Assembly (NCBI GenBank): GCA_937927725.1
Contig: CALBSE010000069.1
Coordinates: 1-64,000 of the forward strand
Reading direction: 5' to 3'
DNA length: 64,000 nt
DNA from: an uncultured Actinomycetes bacterium
GTDB lineage: Bacteria > Actinomycetota > Acidimicrobiia > Acidimicrobiales > Acidimicrobilacustridaceae
Shown: piece after piece, positions 25,092 to 33,326 of the stretch
Position numbering within the stretch: position 1 is the stretch's first letter
Layout of the letters: every line of letters begins with the position of its first letter
Notes under the pieces: model-generated
The model's database searches: none
Seen by the model: only the letters and a program-made list of their open reading frames with translations
Told to the model about the DNA's origin: nothing
Position numbers and translations under genes: made by a program

Positions 25092-26963
25092 ATGGCGCGA
25101 CATACCTTTACGACCCACCCCGTCACTCGATTAGCAGCAGGGGGTTCATTGTTGGCCGCCGGTGCCGGCGTCGGAACACTCGGAGCAGCACTCTTTGCCT
25201 CATCGGCGAATGCGGCAGGCAGCACCTTCGTTGTCGACACGCTGAACGACCCCGGTAGCACCGATCCGAACAACTGCATCACCCCCATTCCGGGAGCATG
25301 CTCGCTTCGCGACGCCATCGAAGCAGCGAACGCAGATTTTGACGCCGACACCATCACGTTTGATCCCTCGCTTTCGGGAACGATTGTCCTCGGGAGCTCA
25401 CTCAACCCGCTAACTGGGAGCCTCACCGTCGCGGGACCGGGCGCCGATGTCCTCACCATCGAGGGAAACCGTGCCGCATCCGGCTTCCTTGAGAGTCCGA
25501 TTCTCTTTAACTCCCCGTCTGCCTCAGATTTTCATCTCGAAGTAAGCGGACTTCACCTCAACGGCATGAATGCCCCGCTCTTAGGTGTCTTTGTGGGAGC
25601 CATCATGACGTTCACGGGCGACCTCACGGTTCGCGATGTCACGGTGAGCGATTCAGCCTCAGAAACGAGCAGCGGTTCGGTTCTCCTAGGCGGGCCGATT
25701 AGCGCTGGAGTGTTGAGCGGCTCTGGCCTCGCCAGTGAGGCCATACTTAATTCAGCGAAGTTTGAGCGTGTTCGTGTCACCAACAACAATGCTCGCGGCG
25801 GCACCAATAACAGCATTGGCAACTCCTCAACCATCTTCGCCATTGCCTACAACATTGACCTCATTGATTCGACCGTGACGGGAAATTCCGCAGAAAGTCT
25901 CGGAGCGCCGCTCCTTTGGGGCAAGAACGTCAACGTCTCTGGCACCACCATCACCGACAACACTTCGACGGGCGAATTTGCTGGACTTTTGATGATCGCT
26001 CAAAGTTGCTCTGTGAGCGGGTCAGTGATTGATCACAATCAGGCTGACAAGACAGCAGGACTCGTTATCGCAACCGGGGTGCAACTTCTGTATGGCCTTG
26101 AGCATACGAGTGGCGTGTGCACCGTGAGTGATACATCGCTTTCATACAACACTGCAGCGTCTGGCGGTGGGTCGCAGTTCTACGGCCAAAACCCGATCGA
26201 ACTCAATCGAGTCACCGTAGTTGGCAATGTCTCTGCGCCCTCCGGGGTGCAACCGCTGTCGGGAGAACTTCAGCCAACCTCCTCGGGCCGGTACGCAACC
26301 GTTTCTCTGAGTGGCAACATCTCGATCAACTCTTCGACCATCGCAAACAACACCGGTGATGGAATCCTCCTCAGCGGCATCAACTCGGGAATCTCGAGCA
26401 CCAACTCGTTCGCAGCCAGCTCTACCGGTTCTGCGCACTCGCTGGTTTCGGCTCTGACACAGTTCACGCACCAGTCACTCGCTCCCCGATCAAATCCCAA
26501 CGCGTTCTATTCGACATTGCACATTTCCCACTCAACGATTTCAGGAAATAGCGGTACAGGCGTCAACGTCCCATCTGCGTTGAACTACCAGCCGACGCCA
26601 GCAAATATCGTGTTTGACCATGCCCTGGTCTTCGGCAACGGTTCCGGGCCAAGCGGCGATGTTCACGCCCCATCAACCGCTCGCTTTTCACTCATCGGAG
26701 CAGCATCCACTCCGCCAGTTGATGGCGCTGGTGGCGGAAACGTTTTCGGCGTCGATCCCATGCTCGAGCCACTGCAGTGGACGTCGCCACTCGTCGGCGT
26801 GGTTCCCATCCTCTTCGGCTCGGCCGCATGGAACGCCGGCGACCCCGCCTTCGTTCCCCCACCCGAAACCGACCAGCGCGGCCTGCCCCGAGTCGTGGAT
26901 GTGGTGGATATCGGCGCCTACGAAGTCCAGGAAGCCGTGCAAACCCCCAAGTTCACGGGCTGA
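25092..26963 (+). CDS. Secreted parallel beta-helix protein, FTG C-terminus (2)
   Basis: A 623-residue paralogue of the preceding gene, 38 bases downstream. The signal region reads LAAGGSLLAAGAGVGTLGAALF, almost the same as in its neighbour. CSLRDAIEAANADFDADTI is next, then beta-helix rungs with repeats such as LIDSTVTGN, SGTTITDN, NSSTIANN and ISHSTISGN. The final module PPPETDQRGLPRVVDVVDIG and the terminus TPKFTG match the neighbour almost exactly while the middle diverges. This suggests tandem duplication with fast change of the exposed helix. Probably a wall-exposed or secreted adhesin-like protein. Confidence 0.82.
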   Translation: MARHTFTTHPVTRLAAGGSLLAAGAGVGTLGAALFASSANAAGSTFVVDTLNDPGSTDPNNCITPIPGACSLRDAIEAANADFDADTITFDPSLSGTIVLGSSLNPLTGSLTVAGPGADVLTIEGNRAASGFLESPILFNSPSASDFHLEVSGLHLNGMNAPLLGVFVGAIMTFTGDLTVRDVTVSDSASETSSGSVLLGGPISAGVLSGSGLASEAILNSAKFERVRVTNNNARGGTNNSIGNSSTIFAIAYNIDLIDSTVTGNSAESLGAPLLWGKNVNVSGTTITDNTSTGEFAGLLMIAQSCSVSGSVIDHNQADKTAGLVIATGVQLLYGLEHTSGVCTVSDTSLSYNTAASGGGSQFYGQNPIELNRVTVVGNVSAPSGVQPLSGELQPTSSGRYATVSLSGNISINSSTIANNTGDGILLSGINSGISSTNSFAASSTGSAHSLVSALTQFTHQSLAPRSNPNAFYSTLHISHSTISGNSGTGVNVPSALNYQPTPANIVFDHALVFGNGSGPSGDVHAPSTARFSLIGAASTPPVDGAGGGNVFGVDPMLEPLQWTSPLVGVVPILFGSAAWNAGDPAFVPPPETDQRGLPRVVDVVDIGAYEVQEAVQTPKFTG

Positions 26964-27002
26964 AAGAACAACCCAATCGCTGAGCGTTGGTAGGTTGCCC
27001 CT

Positions 27003-27812
27003 ATGGCATCCCACCCGCTTTCCGAAGGCCTCACCGCTGTGCTGTTCGACGTCACCGATGGCGTCGGCGTCATTACGTTGAACCGTCCCGATAAGTACAA
27101 CTCTTGCGATCTCGCGCTCGTCACGGAACTCGAGCATCTCTACAAGGAGATCCGCTACGACGACTCCGTCAAGGTTGTTGTTCTCACTGGCGCCGGCGAC
27201 AAAGCGTTCTGCACGGGCATCGACCGCGACTTCGCGATGGACAACCGTCAACCCGATTCACCGTTCATGATGGACGACCCCATGCTGAAGCTCGGCCCGA
27301 AGCAGGCTGACCTTTGGAAGCCCGTCATCACTGCGGTGAACGGCATGTGTGGAGGCGGCGCGTTCTACGCACTTGGCGAAAGCGAATTCATCATCGCCGC
27401 CGAACACGCAACGTTCTTTGACCCTCACACCACCTATGGCATGGCGGCGTGTTTCGAGCCCATGTTCATGTTCGACCAAATGCCATGGGGCGAACTCGTG
27501 CGCATGTCGCTCATGGGTAACTACGAACGCATCTCCGCACAAACCGCGCATGGCTGGGGAATGGTCAGCGAGGTTGTTCCTAGCGATCAACTCCTTGATC
27601 ACACCATGGAGATTGCCTCGAAGCTCGCATCGCTTCCACAAATTGCGGTGCAGGGAACGATGCGCGCGCTTTGGGCTCGTCGCAATATGCCGCGCACGCA
27701 GGCCATCGCCACCGCGAATCACTTGGTGGAAATCGGAAATCGCCCCGAGGCCATCGCCGAAGGTCAAGCATTCTTCAAGAGTGGCGTGCGTGTGACGCCC
27801 ACCGTTCGCTGA
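27003..27812 (+). CDS. Enoyl-CoA hydratase/isomerase
   Basis: A 269-residue crotonase-family enzyme. First oxyanion element: DKAFCTGIDRDFAM; second: NGMCGGGAFYALGESEFIIA. Then THTTYGMAACFEP replaces the usual hydratase segment, with no glutamate at the standard catalytic position, so isomerase, hydrolase or decarboxylase chemistry is possible. N-terminal strand GVGVITLNRPDKYNSCD is typical. It starts 39 bases after the beta-helix gene and is followed after 19 bases by an SDR gene, together forming a small operon. Substrate unknown. Confidence 0.85.
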   Translation: MASHPLSEGLTAVLFDVTDGVGVITLNRPDKYNSCDLALVTELEHLYKEIRYDDSVKVVVLTGAGDKAFCTGIDRDFAMDNRQPDSPFMMDDPMLKLGPKQADLWKPVITAVNGMCGGGAFYALGESEFIIAAEHATFFDPHTTYGMAACFEPMFMFDQMPWGELVRMSLMGNYERISAQTAHGWGMVSEVVPSDQLLDHTMEIASKLASLPQIAVQGTMRALWARRNMPRTQAIATANHLVEIGNRPEAIAEGQAFFKSGVRVTPTVR

Positions 27813-27831
27813 TTCGGCGTTCGTTCCTCCA

Positions 27832-28656
27832 ATGACCTTCGAACTCACAGGATTGGCCGGCAAAGTCGCGATCGTCACCGGTGCCGGACGTATGCGTTCG
27901 ATTGGTCGGCCAATTGCCGTGGAACTGGCGCGTGCGGGGTGCGATGTCGTCATAACCGGAACCGGTCGCGCTCCGGCCGACTACCCCGCCGACGAACAAG
28001 CCGCCGGTTGGCGCGATATCGAGTCGGTTGCCGATGAGATCCGTGAGCTCGGGCAGCGTTGTGTTCCAGTTGTGAGCGACATTTCCGATGACACTGCTGT
28101 CGATGCTCTCGTTGCGCACACCATCGACGAGCTCGGCCGTATCGACATCATTGTGAATAACGCAGGCGCAGCTCGCGGACCAGATCGTTTCAATGTTGTC
28201 GACCTTGACCCCGCCGCGTGGCGCAAAGTCATCGACGTGAATTTGAACGGAACGTTTTTGTTGAGTCGCGCCGCCGCCCGACATTGGCTCGCAGTCGAAC
28301 AACCCGGCTGCATCGTGAACATTTCCAGCGTTGGCGGAAAAATTGCGGGCCCAGGAACAGCGGCCTATTCCGCGAGTAAAGCCGCCATCCACGCATTGGG
28401 TGCGGCAATGGCCGCTGAACTTGGGCCATCAGGGATCCGCATCAATGCCATTTGTCCCGGCATTGTCGACACCAGTCGCCTTGATGACATCGATCGAGGC
28501 GAGCACTGGGAGCGGCTGCGCCACATCATCCCCATGCGTCGACACGGCACCGGCGAAGACATTGCCAACATGTGCGTGTATTTGTGCAGCGATCAGGGTT
28601 CGTGGATTACCGGCCAAGCCATCAATGTCGATGGCGGACAGCTGACGATTCGGTAA
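27832..28656 (+). CDS. Short-chain dehydrogenase/reductase
   Basis: A 274-residue SDR with the modified cofactor loop TGAGRMRSIGRPIAVELA at about residues 17-34 (an insertion of two residues into TGxxxGxG), NNAGAARGP and the catalytic S-Y-K seen in NISSVGG and YSASKAAIH. It ends with INVDGG. It follows the crotonase gene by 19 bases and probably oxidises or reduces its product. The loop insertion may change cofactor geometry but is seen in some SDR subgroups. Confidence 0.85.
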   Translation: MTFELTGLAGKVAIVTGAGRMRSIGRPIAVELARAGCDVVITGTGRAPADYPADEQAAGWRDIESVADEIRELGQRCVPVVSDISDDTAVDALVAHTIDELGRIDIIVNNAGAARGPDRFNVVDLDPAAWRKVIDVNLNGTFLLSRAAARHWLAVEQPGCIVNISSVGGKIAGPGTAAYSASKAAIHALGAAMAAELGPSGIRINAICPGIVDTSRLDDIDRGEHWERLRHIIPMRRHGTGEDIANMCVYLCSDQGSWITGQAINVDGGQLTIR

Positions 28657-28685
28657 TCAGGTTTTGGCGCGGCGGACGCGTCGAC

Positions 28686-29132
28686 TCAGACCGAAGATGC
28701 CGTCACATCAGGGCAACTCGTCTTCGCCGTTGCAACGAGATCGTTCCACGCGTCGTCAACCTTCTGACTTTCCGTCTGCAACTTGTCGATGTAGTCGGTG
28801 GAAAGTTGCGGGGACTTCAACGTGTCACCAAACGATGTCAACGAGTCCTGCAACGCCTGCACCTTGGGTTTGAGCATCGAATCTGCCGACGAAGCGAGAT
28901 CCTTCGCTGCTGTCGTGATGTCCTTCACTGCAGTGTCGAGACCACTCACGCCGCTAGCGGTAATGGCGATTCCGTTCAACGAATCGAACGCCGTTACGAC
29001 CTTTTGCCACGAATCGCAGTACTTCGCCTCGGAGGATTTTGAACTCGAGGAGGAGCAACCCGCGGCGAGCGAAACGGCGGCAACAACAGCGACGAGTGCA
29101 ATGGATGCTCGTTTGAGTGGGGACTTGGTCAT
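28686..29132 (-). CDS. Secreted lipoprotein of unknown function
   Basis: A 148-residue lipoprotein. From the ATG at 29132, the signal peptide is MTKSPLKRASIALVAVVAAV followed by the lipobox LAAGC; the lipidated cysteine is about residue 25. A Ser/Lys spacer leads into a helical domain with conserved-looking CDSW near the start and a second Cys near the end (TSCPDV), perhaps a disulfide. The helices (AVKDITTAAKDLASSAD, VQALQDSLTSFGDTL) suggest a helical bundle. No function can be assigned. An upstream GTG-like extension to 29168 would spoil the signal peptide. Confidence 0.75.
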   Translation of the reverse strand: MTKSPLKRASIALVAVVAAVSLAAGCSSSSSKSSEAKYCDSWQKVVTAFDSLNGIAITASGVSGLDTAVKDITTAAKDLASSADSMLKPKVQALQDSLTSFGDTLKSPQLSTDYIDKLQTESQKVDDAWNDLVATAKTSCPDVTASSV

Positions 29133-29171
29133 GGCGATTCCTCCGAAGGGTTCGCAAGAGTGTTGCACCGA

Positions 29172-29684
29172 TCAGACCCACGCCGTAGGCACGGTGTCGC
29201 CCGCGACATAGAGCGGATGGCCTGGATGGCCATCTTTCGTGAGTCGAAGCACGTGTCGTTCGATTCCCGCAGTTGCCAACATGTCCCGCACCGCAGTGCC
29301 CCTGCCGTACAACTCGCCATGAGTCCCCCATGCAGCGATGACGAGATCGGCGTTCTTTGCTGCGGTCAGGATTTCCTCGTCGTTCGCGGGACCAACCGCG
29401 TCGTTCGCAGTTCGCAGCCCCACAGGGTCGGTGGAACGGAAGGCAAAGATGTTCGTTGTCACCATCGACCCATATCCCCACGCCTGAGCAAACCCCACAC
29501 AGCGACGATTCGTGGGATCAAGTTGGAATGCATCGGCGGTCGACGGATTCAACATGAGAAAGTTCACGCTTGGGAGCGTGGCATCCCAGGTCCTTCGCAA
29601 GACATAGCGATGGGTCCGATCGGGCGAAAAGGTCGCTGATGCCTCGCCCCACTCCCCCGATGCAGTGTCAGTCACGAGCGACAT
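29172..29684 (-). CDS. DUF1643 family protein
   Basis: A 170-residue protein with the DUF1643 hallmarks: RYVLRRTWD, the block FLMLNPSTADAFQLDPTNRRC, FAQAWGYGSMVTTNIFAFR, and AAWGTHG. The family is widespread in bacteria and phages and has no settled function. The ATG at 29684 overlaps the end of the MFS gene by 17 bases; the extension to 29831 runs antisense through it and is rejected. It may be translated together with the MFS gene. Confidence 0.85.
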   Translation of the reverse strand: MSLVTDTASGEWGEASATFSPDRTHRYVLRRTWDATLPSVNFLMLNPSTADAFQLDPTNRRCVGFAQAWGYGSMVTTNIFAFRSTDPVGLRTANDAVGPANDEEILTAAKNADLVIAAWGTHGELYGRGTAVRDMLATAGIERHVLRLTKDGHPGHPLYVAGDTVPTAWV

Positions 29685-31200
29685 GGACCACCGACACTCC
29701 GCTCCGCCGCGCATGCAGAAGCACAAGAAGTGCTGCAGCGAGATACGACACGAAGCAGAAGACTCCAGCGAGGTGAAATGCATCGGCCTGTTGCTGATAC
29801 GCAGCGAGATTTTGCGCCGTATCTCGATCAAGATCGTTGAAAATGACCGTTCCGGTAATGAGGCCGGCGATGGCGATACCGAGATTCACTGTTGCGTTTC
29901 GTACCGACGATGCAGATCCGACACCGTCCTCGGGAGCAAGCTCCATGAATGCTTGTGTGAGTGGCCCGACAGAGGCCGAAATCGGAATCGCCGCAATCGT
30001 TAGAGAGAGTAGGGGCGCCCACGCTGACGACTCTGCTCCTACCAGAAGAGTTCCGAGTGACAGAACCGAAGCTGCGAAAAACGCGAACGCTGCTACTCGC
30101 CAACTCCCCAACCTTGCGCTTAAGCGACCACCGACCACCGCTGCGAGTCCGGCAACCGCTTGCGGGAGAATCAGAATCAACGCTGTCTCAATCAACGTTT
30201 GGTGATAGCGATACTGCAAGAGCAAATAGGTAAAGAAAAACAGATTTACACCGTTCACAAGAAACAGTGCTCCGAGGATTGGGAACGAACCCCGGCGACG
30301 AAGCGTTCGAAGATCAAGCGTCGGGGTCGACGTCCTCCGCATGACAGCGATCAACGAAATTATTGCGACACCAGCGACCGAGGCGGCAATCATTCCGTGG
30401 TGGTAATGACTGTGATTTTTGGGACTGATGCTTGCAAACGAGAACGCAAGCGCAATTCCGGCAAGTGCAATGCCCGCCAAGGTTGGACTTACTAATTCGG
30501 TTCGAACCGAAGCCTCACCAACGCTTGAAAGTGCTCGGCGAACGAGCACTAGGGTCGCGATGCCGACGAGAACCCAAACGATTGTTACGAATCGCCAATT
30601 CGACCGAGGAATAATCGCCGATGAAAGAAGCGGGATGGCGATCGCAACCACAGGTGCGAGAACAGCGAAGAGGCCGAATGCACGAGCGCGCTGTACCCGA
30701 TCTGGATAGGTCTTGTTCAGCACCGAGAGTCCAACGATCGCCATCACGACAGATCCGACGCCACCGATCGAGAGTCCCACGACCAAGGTCGCGATATGCG
30801 GCGACAGACCAACGGTCAGTGCCCCAACACAAAAGGCTGCACTCGCCCAGGAGAGTACGCGCCGGTCTCCAAGTCGATCAGAAAGTGCGCCCGCCAAAAA
30901 GACCGCCAACAAACTGGCACCTGCCGAAATTTGAGCGACCACGATCGTGGCATCGGGCGACATCGAGAAATCCTTCTGGATTTCCACCAGCATGAACTCA
31001 AGGCTTGAGTAGCTCACAAGTCCAGCAGCGATCGCCAGAAATGCCGTCGCAGTTTTCAAGTGGACCGACGCAGAAGCGCGAGAGCCAGCGATCTGCTTGG
31101 AGGTCACAGAGACCGATTCTACGGTCCGATCAGCGGGGTCTCGCGCAGGACCACACAGTGCAGGACCACACAGTGCAGGACCACACAGTGCAGGCCTCAT
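29668..31200 (-). CDS. MFS transporter, drug-exporter type, with N-terminal repeat
   Basis: A 510-residue major-facilitator protein with about 12-14 membrane helices. The conserved loop after helix 2 is GALSDRLGDRRVL, typical of the drug/H+ antiporter groups. It probably exports a hydrophobic compound by proton exchange. The ATG at 31200 overlaps the stop of the HNH gene by one base (TAATG), and a GGAG site lies six bases upstream of it, so this start is preferred; it places three in-frame copies of the ALCGP repeat before the first helix. A GTG at 31107 would omit them. N-terminus therefore has some doubt. Confidence 0.82.
   Translation of the reverse strand: MRPALCGPALCGPALCGPARDPADRTVESVSVTSKQIAGSRASASVHLKTATAFLAIAAGLVSYSSLEFMLVEIQKDFSMSPDATIVVAQISAGASLLAVFLAGALSDRLGDRRVLSWASAAFCVGALTVGLSPHIATLVVGLSIGGVGSVVMAIVGLSVLNKTYPDRVQRARAFGLFAVLAPVVAIAIPLLSSAIIPRSNWRFVTIVWVLVGIATLVLVRRALSSVGEASVRTELVSPTLAGIALAGIALAFSFASISPKNHSHYHHGMIAASVAGVAIISLIAVMRRTSTPTLDLRTLRRRGSFPILGALFLVNGVNLFFFTYLLLQYRYHQTLIETALILILPQAVAGLAAVVGGRLSARLGSWRVAAFAFFAASVLSLGTLLVGAESSAWAPLLSLTIAAIPISASVGPLTQAFMELAPEDGVGSASSVRNATVNLGIAIAGLITGTVIFNDLDRDTAQNLAAYQQQADAFHLAGVFCFVSYLAAALLVLLHARRSGVSVVHVARD
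31146..31190. repeat. 15-bp tandem repeat, three copies
   Basis: CAGGACCACACAGTG repeated three times exactly, within the first codons of the MFS gene; 15 is a multiple of three, so each copy adds five residues without changing frame. Perfect identity suggests recent expansion by slippage. Confidence 0.95.
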
Positions 31201-32636
31201 TACCGACTCCGGGCGAACGCCAACTGCTCCACCCGCTCAGGCACACTTGTACGGCTCCAGCCTTTGGGTGAGTGCACCGTGAACTCCGCCTGATCGGACA
31301 GTTCCAAGCGATAGCCCGGTTTATGGAACTCCCGATGATGCGTGCCGCAGAGCAACACCATTCGGTCGACATCGGTTCGGCCGCCATTGATCCAGTGATC
31401 AATGTGATGCACCTCGCAATGTTTGGGTTTTGTTCGACACCCGGGCGCTCGGCAGTATCTGTCTCGAGCAACGATTGCCCGTCGTTGCGATGCCGTTGCC
31501 GTTCGGACTTCTCGACCCAGATTCAGAATCTTTGAACCGGACATGAGTACCCGCTGCACGACTGAATCGCAGGTCAGCGTTGCGACGGCAAGTGCATCGA
31601 GCTCGGATCCGTCGGAACTCGCTGCGTCGCCGTGACGATGCAGGGCGTCGCCAAACCAGGCAGTTTCTGCTGCTGACCAGCCACGATCTGCTGCAATTTG
31701 ATCGAGCCCGACCTGGGATCGCACACCGGCACCCCGGAGGGCCGACGCGCGCAACTCCGCAATGTCGACCACCAACGAAACATGGGGAACAAAGCGACCC
31801 GACTCCCCCGCACCTTCGCGATGCGACAGTGCAAAGTTGCACACTTCGACCAACGCATCGACATTTCGTTTGGCGAGCGAGCGCGGATCGCCGATGAGTT
31901 CACCGTTCTCGTCGACAGGATCGGGAGTATCGAAGACGCGCAACGCAGCCTCGATGATGGCCGCTTCGGTTCGATTCAACTGCCCTTGCACCACAACGCG
32001 ACCGTCGAGCAATGAATCGAGGTACACACCTGATGGCCGCTCGGAGAGGTCTTCAGGGCCATCGGCTGCTTCGGCGCATCGCACCCACTGACGCATCGCT
32101 CTTTCGGTCTGAGCGACATCAAGCGGCGCCAACACCTTCAGGACTTCGGAAGCTTGCACCGCAAACTCCGAGACAAATCGAGCAGGAACCGCCGAAACGA
32201 CAACGTCGACCTTTGGGCCATTGAGCGCACCCGACCTCCAGGCGTCGAGAACCGCGGGCCAGGTCTCGAGCCGATCAACCCGGCGAGACTCACGTGTTGC
32301 TTCGCGGCGAGACAGTCCACAGGCATCGGTAAGCCAGGCGCGCAATGAGCCCGCGCCTTCATCACGCCACAACTGGCGTTGTTCGAACCGAACTTCGGCC
32401 TCGGCCACCAGCGCAGCGAGCACATCCATCTGAGCTCGTACGCCTGCGAGCACTTCTGCTTCGACAGGAAGGCCAGAGTCACGCATCGAGGCCACCGCAG
32501 CCGTTAATTGAGCGAACGAGATGTCGAACCCATCAAGACCAACGAACCCATCAAGACCAACGAACCCATCGAGGCCGCCGAACCCATCAAGGCCACCCCA
32601 GTTCCCTATTCTCGTCTGACATGTAGCCTCGAACAT
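31200..32636 (-). CDS. DUF222/HNH endonuclease (13E12-type)
   Basis: About 478 residues. The N-terminal two thirds are DUF222, as in the mycobacterial 13E12 repeat family, and the C-terminus is an HNH nuclease: CRAPGC, then HHIDHWINGGRTDVDRMVLL and CGTHHREFH, with all metal-binding His/Cys/Asn. Such proteins are multicopy, possibly selfish, DNA endonucleases. Four copies of a GLDGF repeat follow the start. The ATG at 32636 is chosen; an upstream ATG at 32660 has GGAGG too close, so the start is uncertain. Its stop overlaps the MFS start (TAATG), an unexpected coupling of a nuclease to an exporter. Confidence 0.82.
   Translation of the reverse strand: MFEATCQTRIGNWGGLDGFGGLDGFVGLDGFVGLDGFDISFAQLTAAVASMRDSGLPVEAEVLAGVRAQMDVLAALVAEAEVRFEQRQLWRDEGAGSLRAWLTDACGLSRREATRESRRVDRLETWPAVLDAWRSGALNGPKVDVVVSAVPARFVSEFAVQASEVLKVLAPLDVAQTERAMRQWVRCAEAADGPEDLSERPSGVYLDSLLDGRVVVQGQLNRTEAAIIEAALRVFDTPDPVDENGELIGDPRSLAKRNVDALVEVCNFALSHREGAGESGRFVPHVSLVVDIAELRASALRGAGVRSQVGLDQIAADRGWSAAETAWFGDALHRHGDAASSDGSELDALAVATLTCDSVVQRVLMSGSKILNLGREVRTATASQRRAIVARDRYCRAPGCRTKPKHCEVHHIDHWINGGRTDVDRMVLLCGTHHREFHKPGYRLELSDQAEFTVHSPKGWSRTSVPERVEQLAFARSR
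32526..32597. repeat. 18-bp tandem repeat, four copies
   Basis: Four 18-base units starting GAACCCATC; the first two are identical and the last two differ at a few bases. Read on the minus strand they encode GLDGF-plus-one hexapeptides at the N-terminus of the HNH gene, in frame. Confidence 0.92.
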
Positions 32637-32760
32637 GTGTTCGATACTACGGACGCCCATCACCTCCGCGAATAGGCCATTTGGATCATTCTCAAACGAG
32701 GCCGCTCGCCAACCCCCGCCCGACCCTTCACCAAGTCACACTCCTCGCTACCGTCCGCCC

Positions 32761-33300
32761 ATGCGCTCGCCCCAGTTCACACCCACGCCCAGCGGCGAGT
32801 GGTCACCAAACCTTCCCGGCATCGACCGACTGCGCCTCAAGTGGGTCGTACTCGTGCAACTCGTGGTGACCGTTCTGATGGTCGGCATGATCTGGACAGT
32901 GCACGTCGTGCATTACGACCTGTTCCCGCTCGTCGGTGCCGACTCGTGGAATGCCTACGAGCACGCGCATGTCGACCGCATCGGCAAGGTGCTGTTCGGT
33001 CCGTGGCTACTCGAGGGGTTGTGCGTGCTTGTGCTGCTACTCGCCCACCCGAAGCGCCTGCGCATCGCCGCGTTCATCAGTGCATTCCTCATGCTGTTCA
33101 TCCTCATCGATACCGCAGCGTTCTCGGCGCCCGCGCACGGTGTACTTCTCAACCATTGGGATCAGTCGACGTATATCGGACTCATGACAGCGAATCTGAT
33201 TCGCGCCTGGTTATGGACGGCGAAGGGCGCAGTTGCTGTATGGATGACGGTTGAGGTCATGCGCATGGGCATGACCTCAACCAAGCAGATCGATTCCTGA
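32761..33300 (+). CDS. Four-helix integral membrane protein
   Basis: A 179-residue membrane protein from the ATG at 32761. A polar N-terminal tail of about 25 residues is followed by hydrophobic segments at about 28-48 (VVLVQLVVTVLMVGMIWTVH), 75-95, 100-118 and 145-163. Between helices 1 and 2 lies a conserved-looking acidic/His loop (GADSWNAYEHAHVDRIG). This size and layout resembles DUF1772-like or anthrone-oxygenase-like small membrane proteins, but I cannot assign the family firmly. The longer ORF from 32635 overlaps the HNH gene start and is not supported. Confidence 0.7.
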   Translation: MRSPQFTPTPSGEWSPNLPGIDRLRLKWVVLVQLVVTVLMVGMIWTVHVVHYDLFPLVGADSWNAYEHAHVDRIGKVLFGPWLLEGLCVLVLLLAHPKRLRIAAFISAFLMLFILIDTAAFSAPAHGVLLNHWDQSTYIGLMTANLIRAWLWTAKGAVAVWMTVEVMRMGMTSTKQIDS

Positions 33301-33301
33301 A

Positions 33302-33326
33302 CGCTCGCTCCAGCTAGGAGCGAGCG
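33302..33326. terminator. Hairpin between convergent genes
   Basis: A perfect 10-bp stem, CGCTCGCTCC / GGAGCGAGCG, with an AGCTA loop, immediately after the plus-strand stop and overlapping the last codons of the minus-strand surface protein gene. No T-run follows on either strand, so it is a bidirectional stem-loop terminator candidate of the T-poor actinobacterial kind. Confidence 0.6.

Noticed and set aside
31146..32597. CRISPR array
   Set aside because: The repeats are short, contiguous without spacers, and in frame within two genes.
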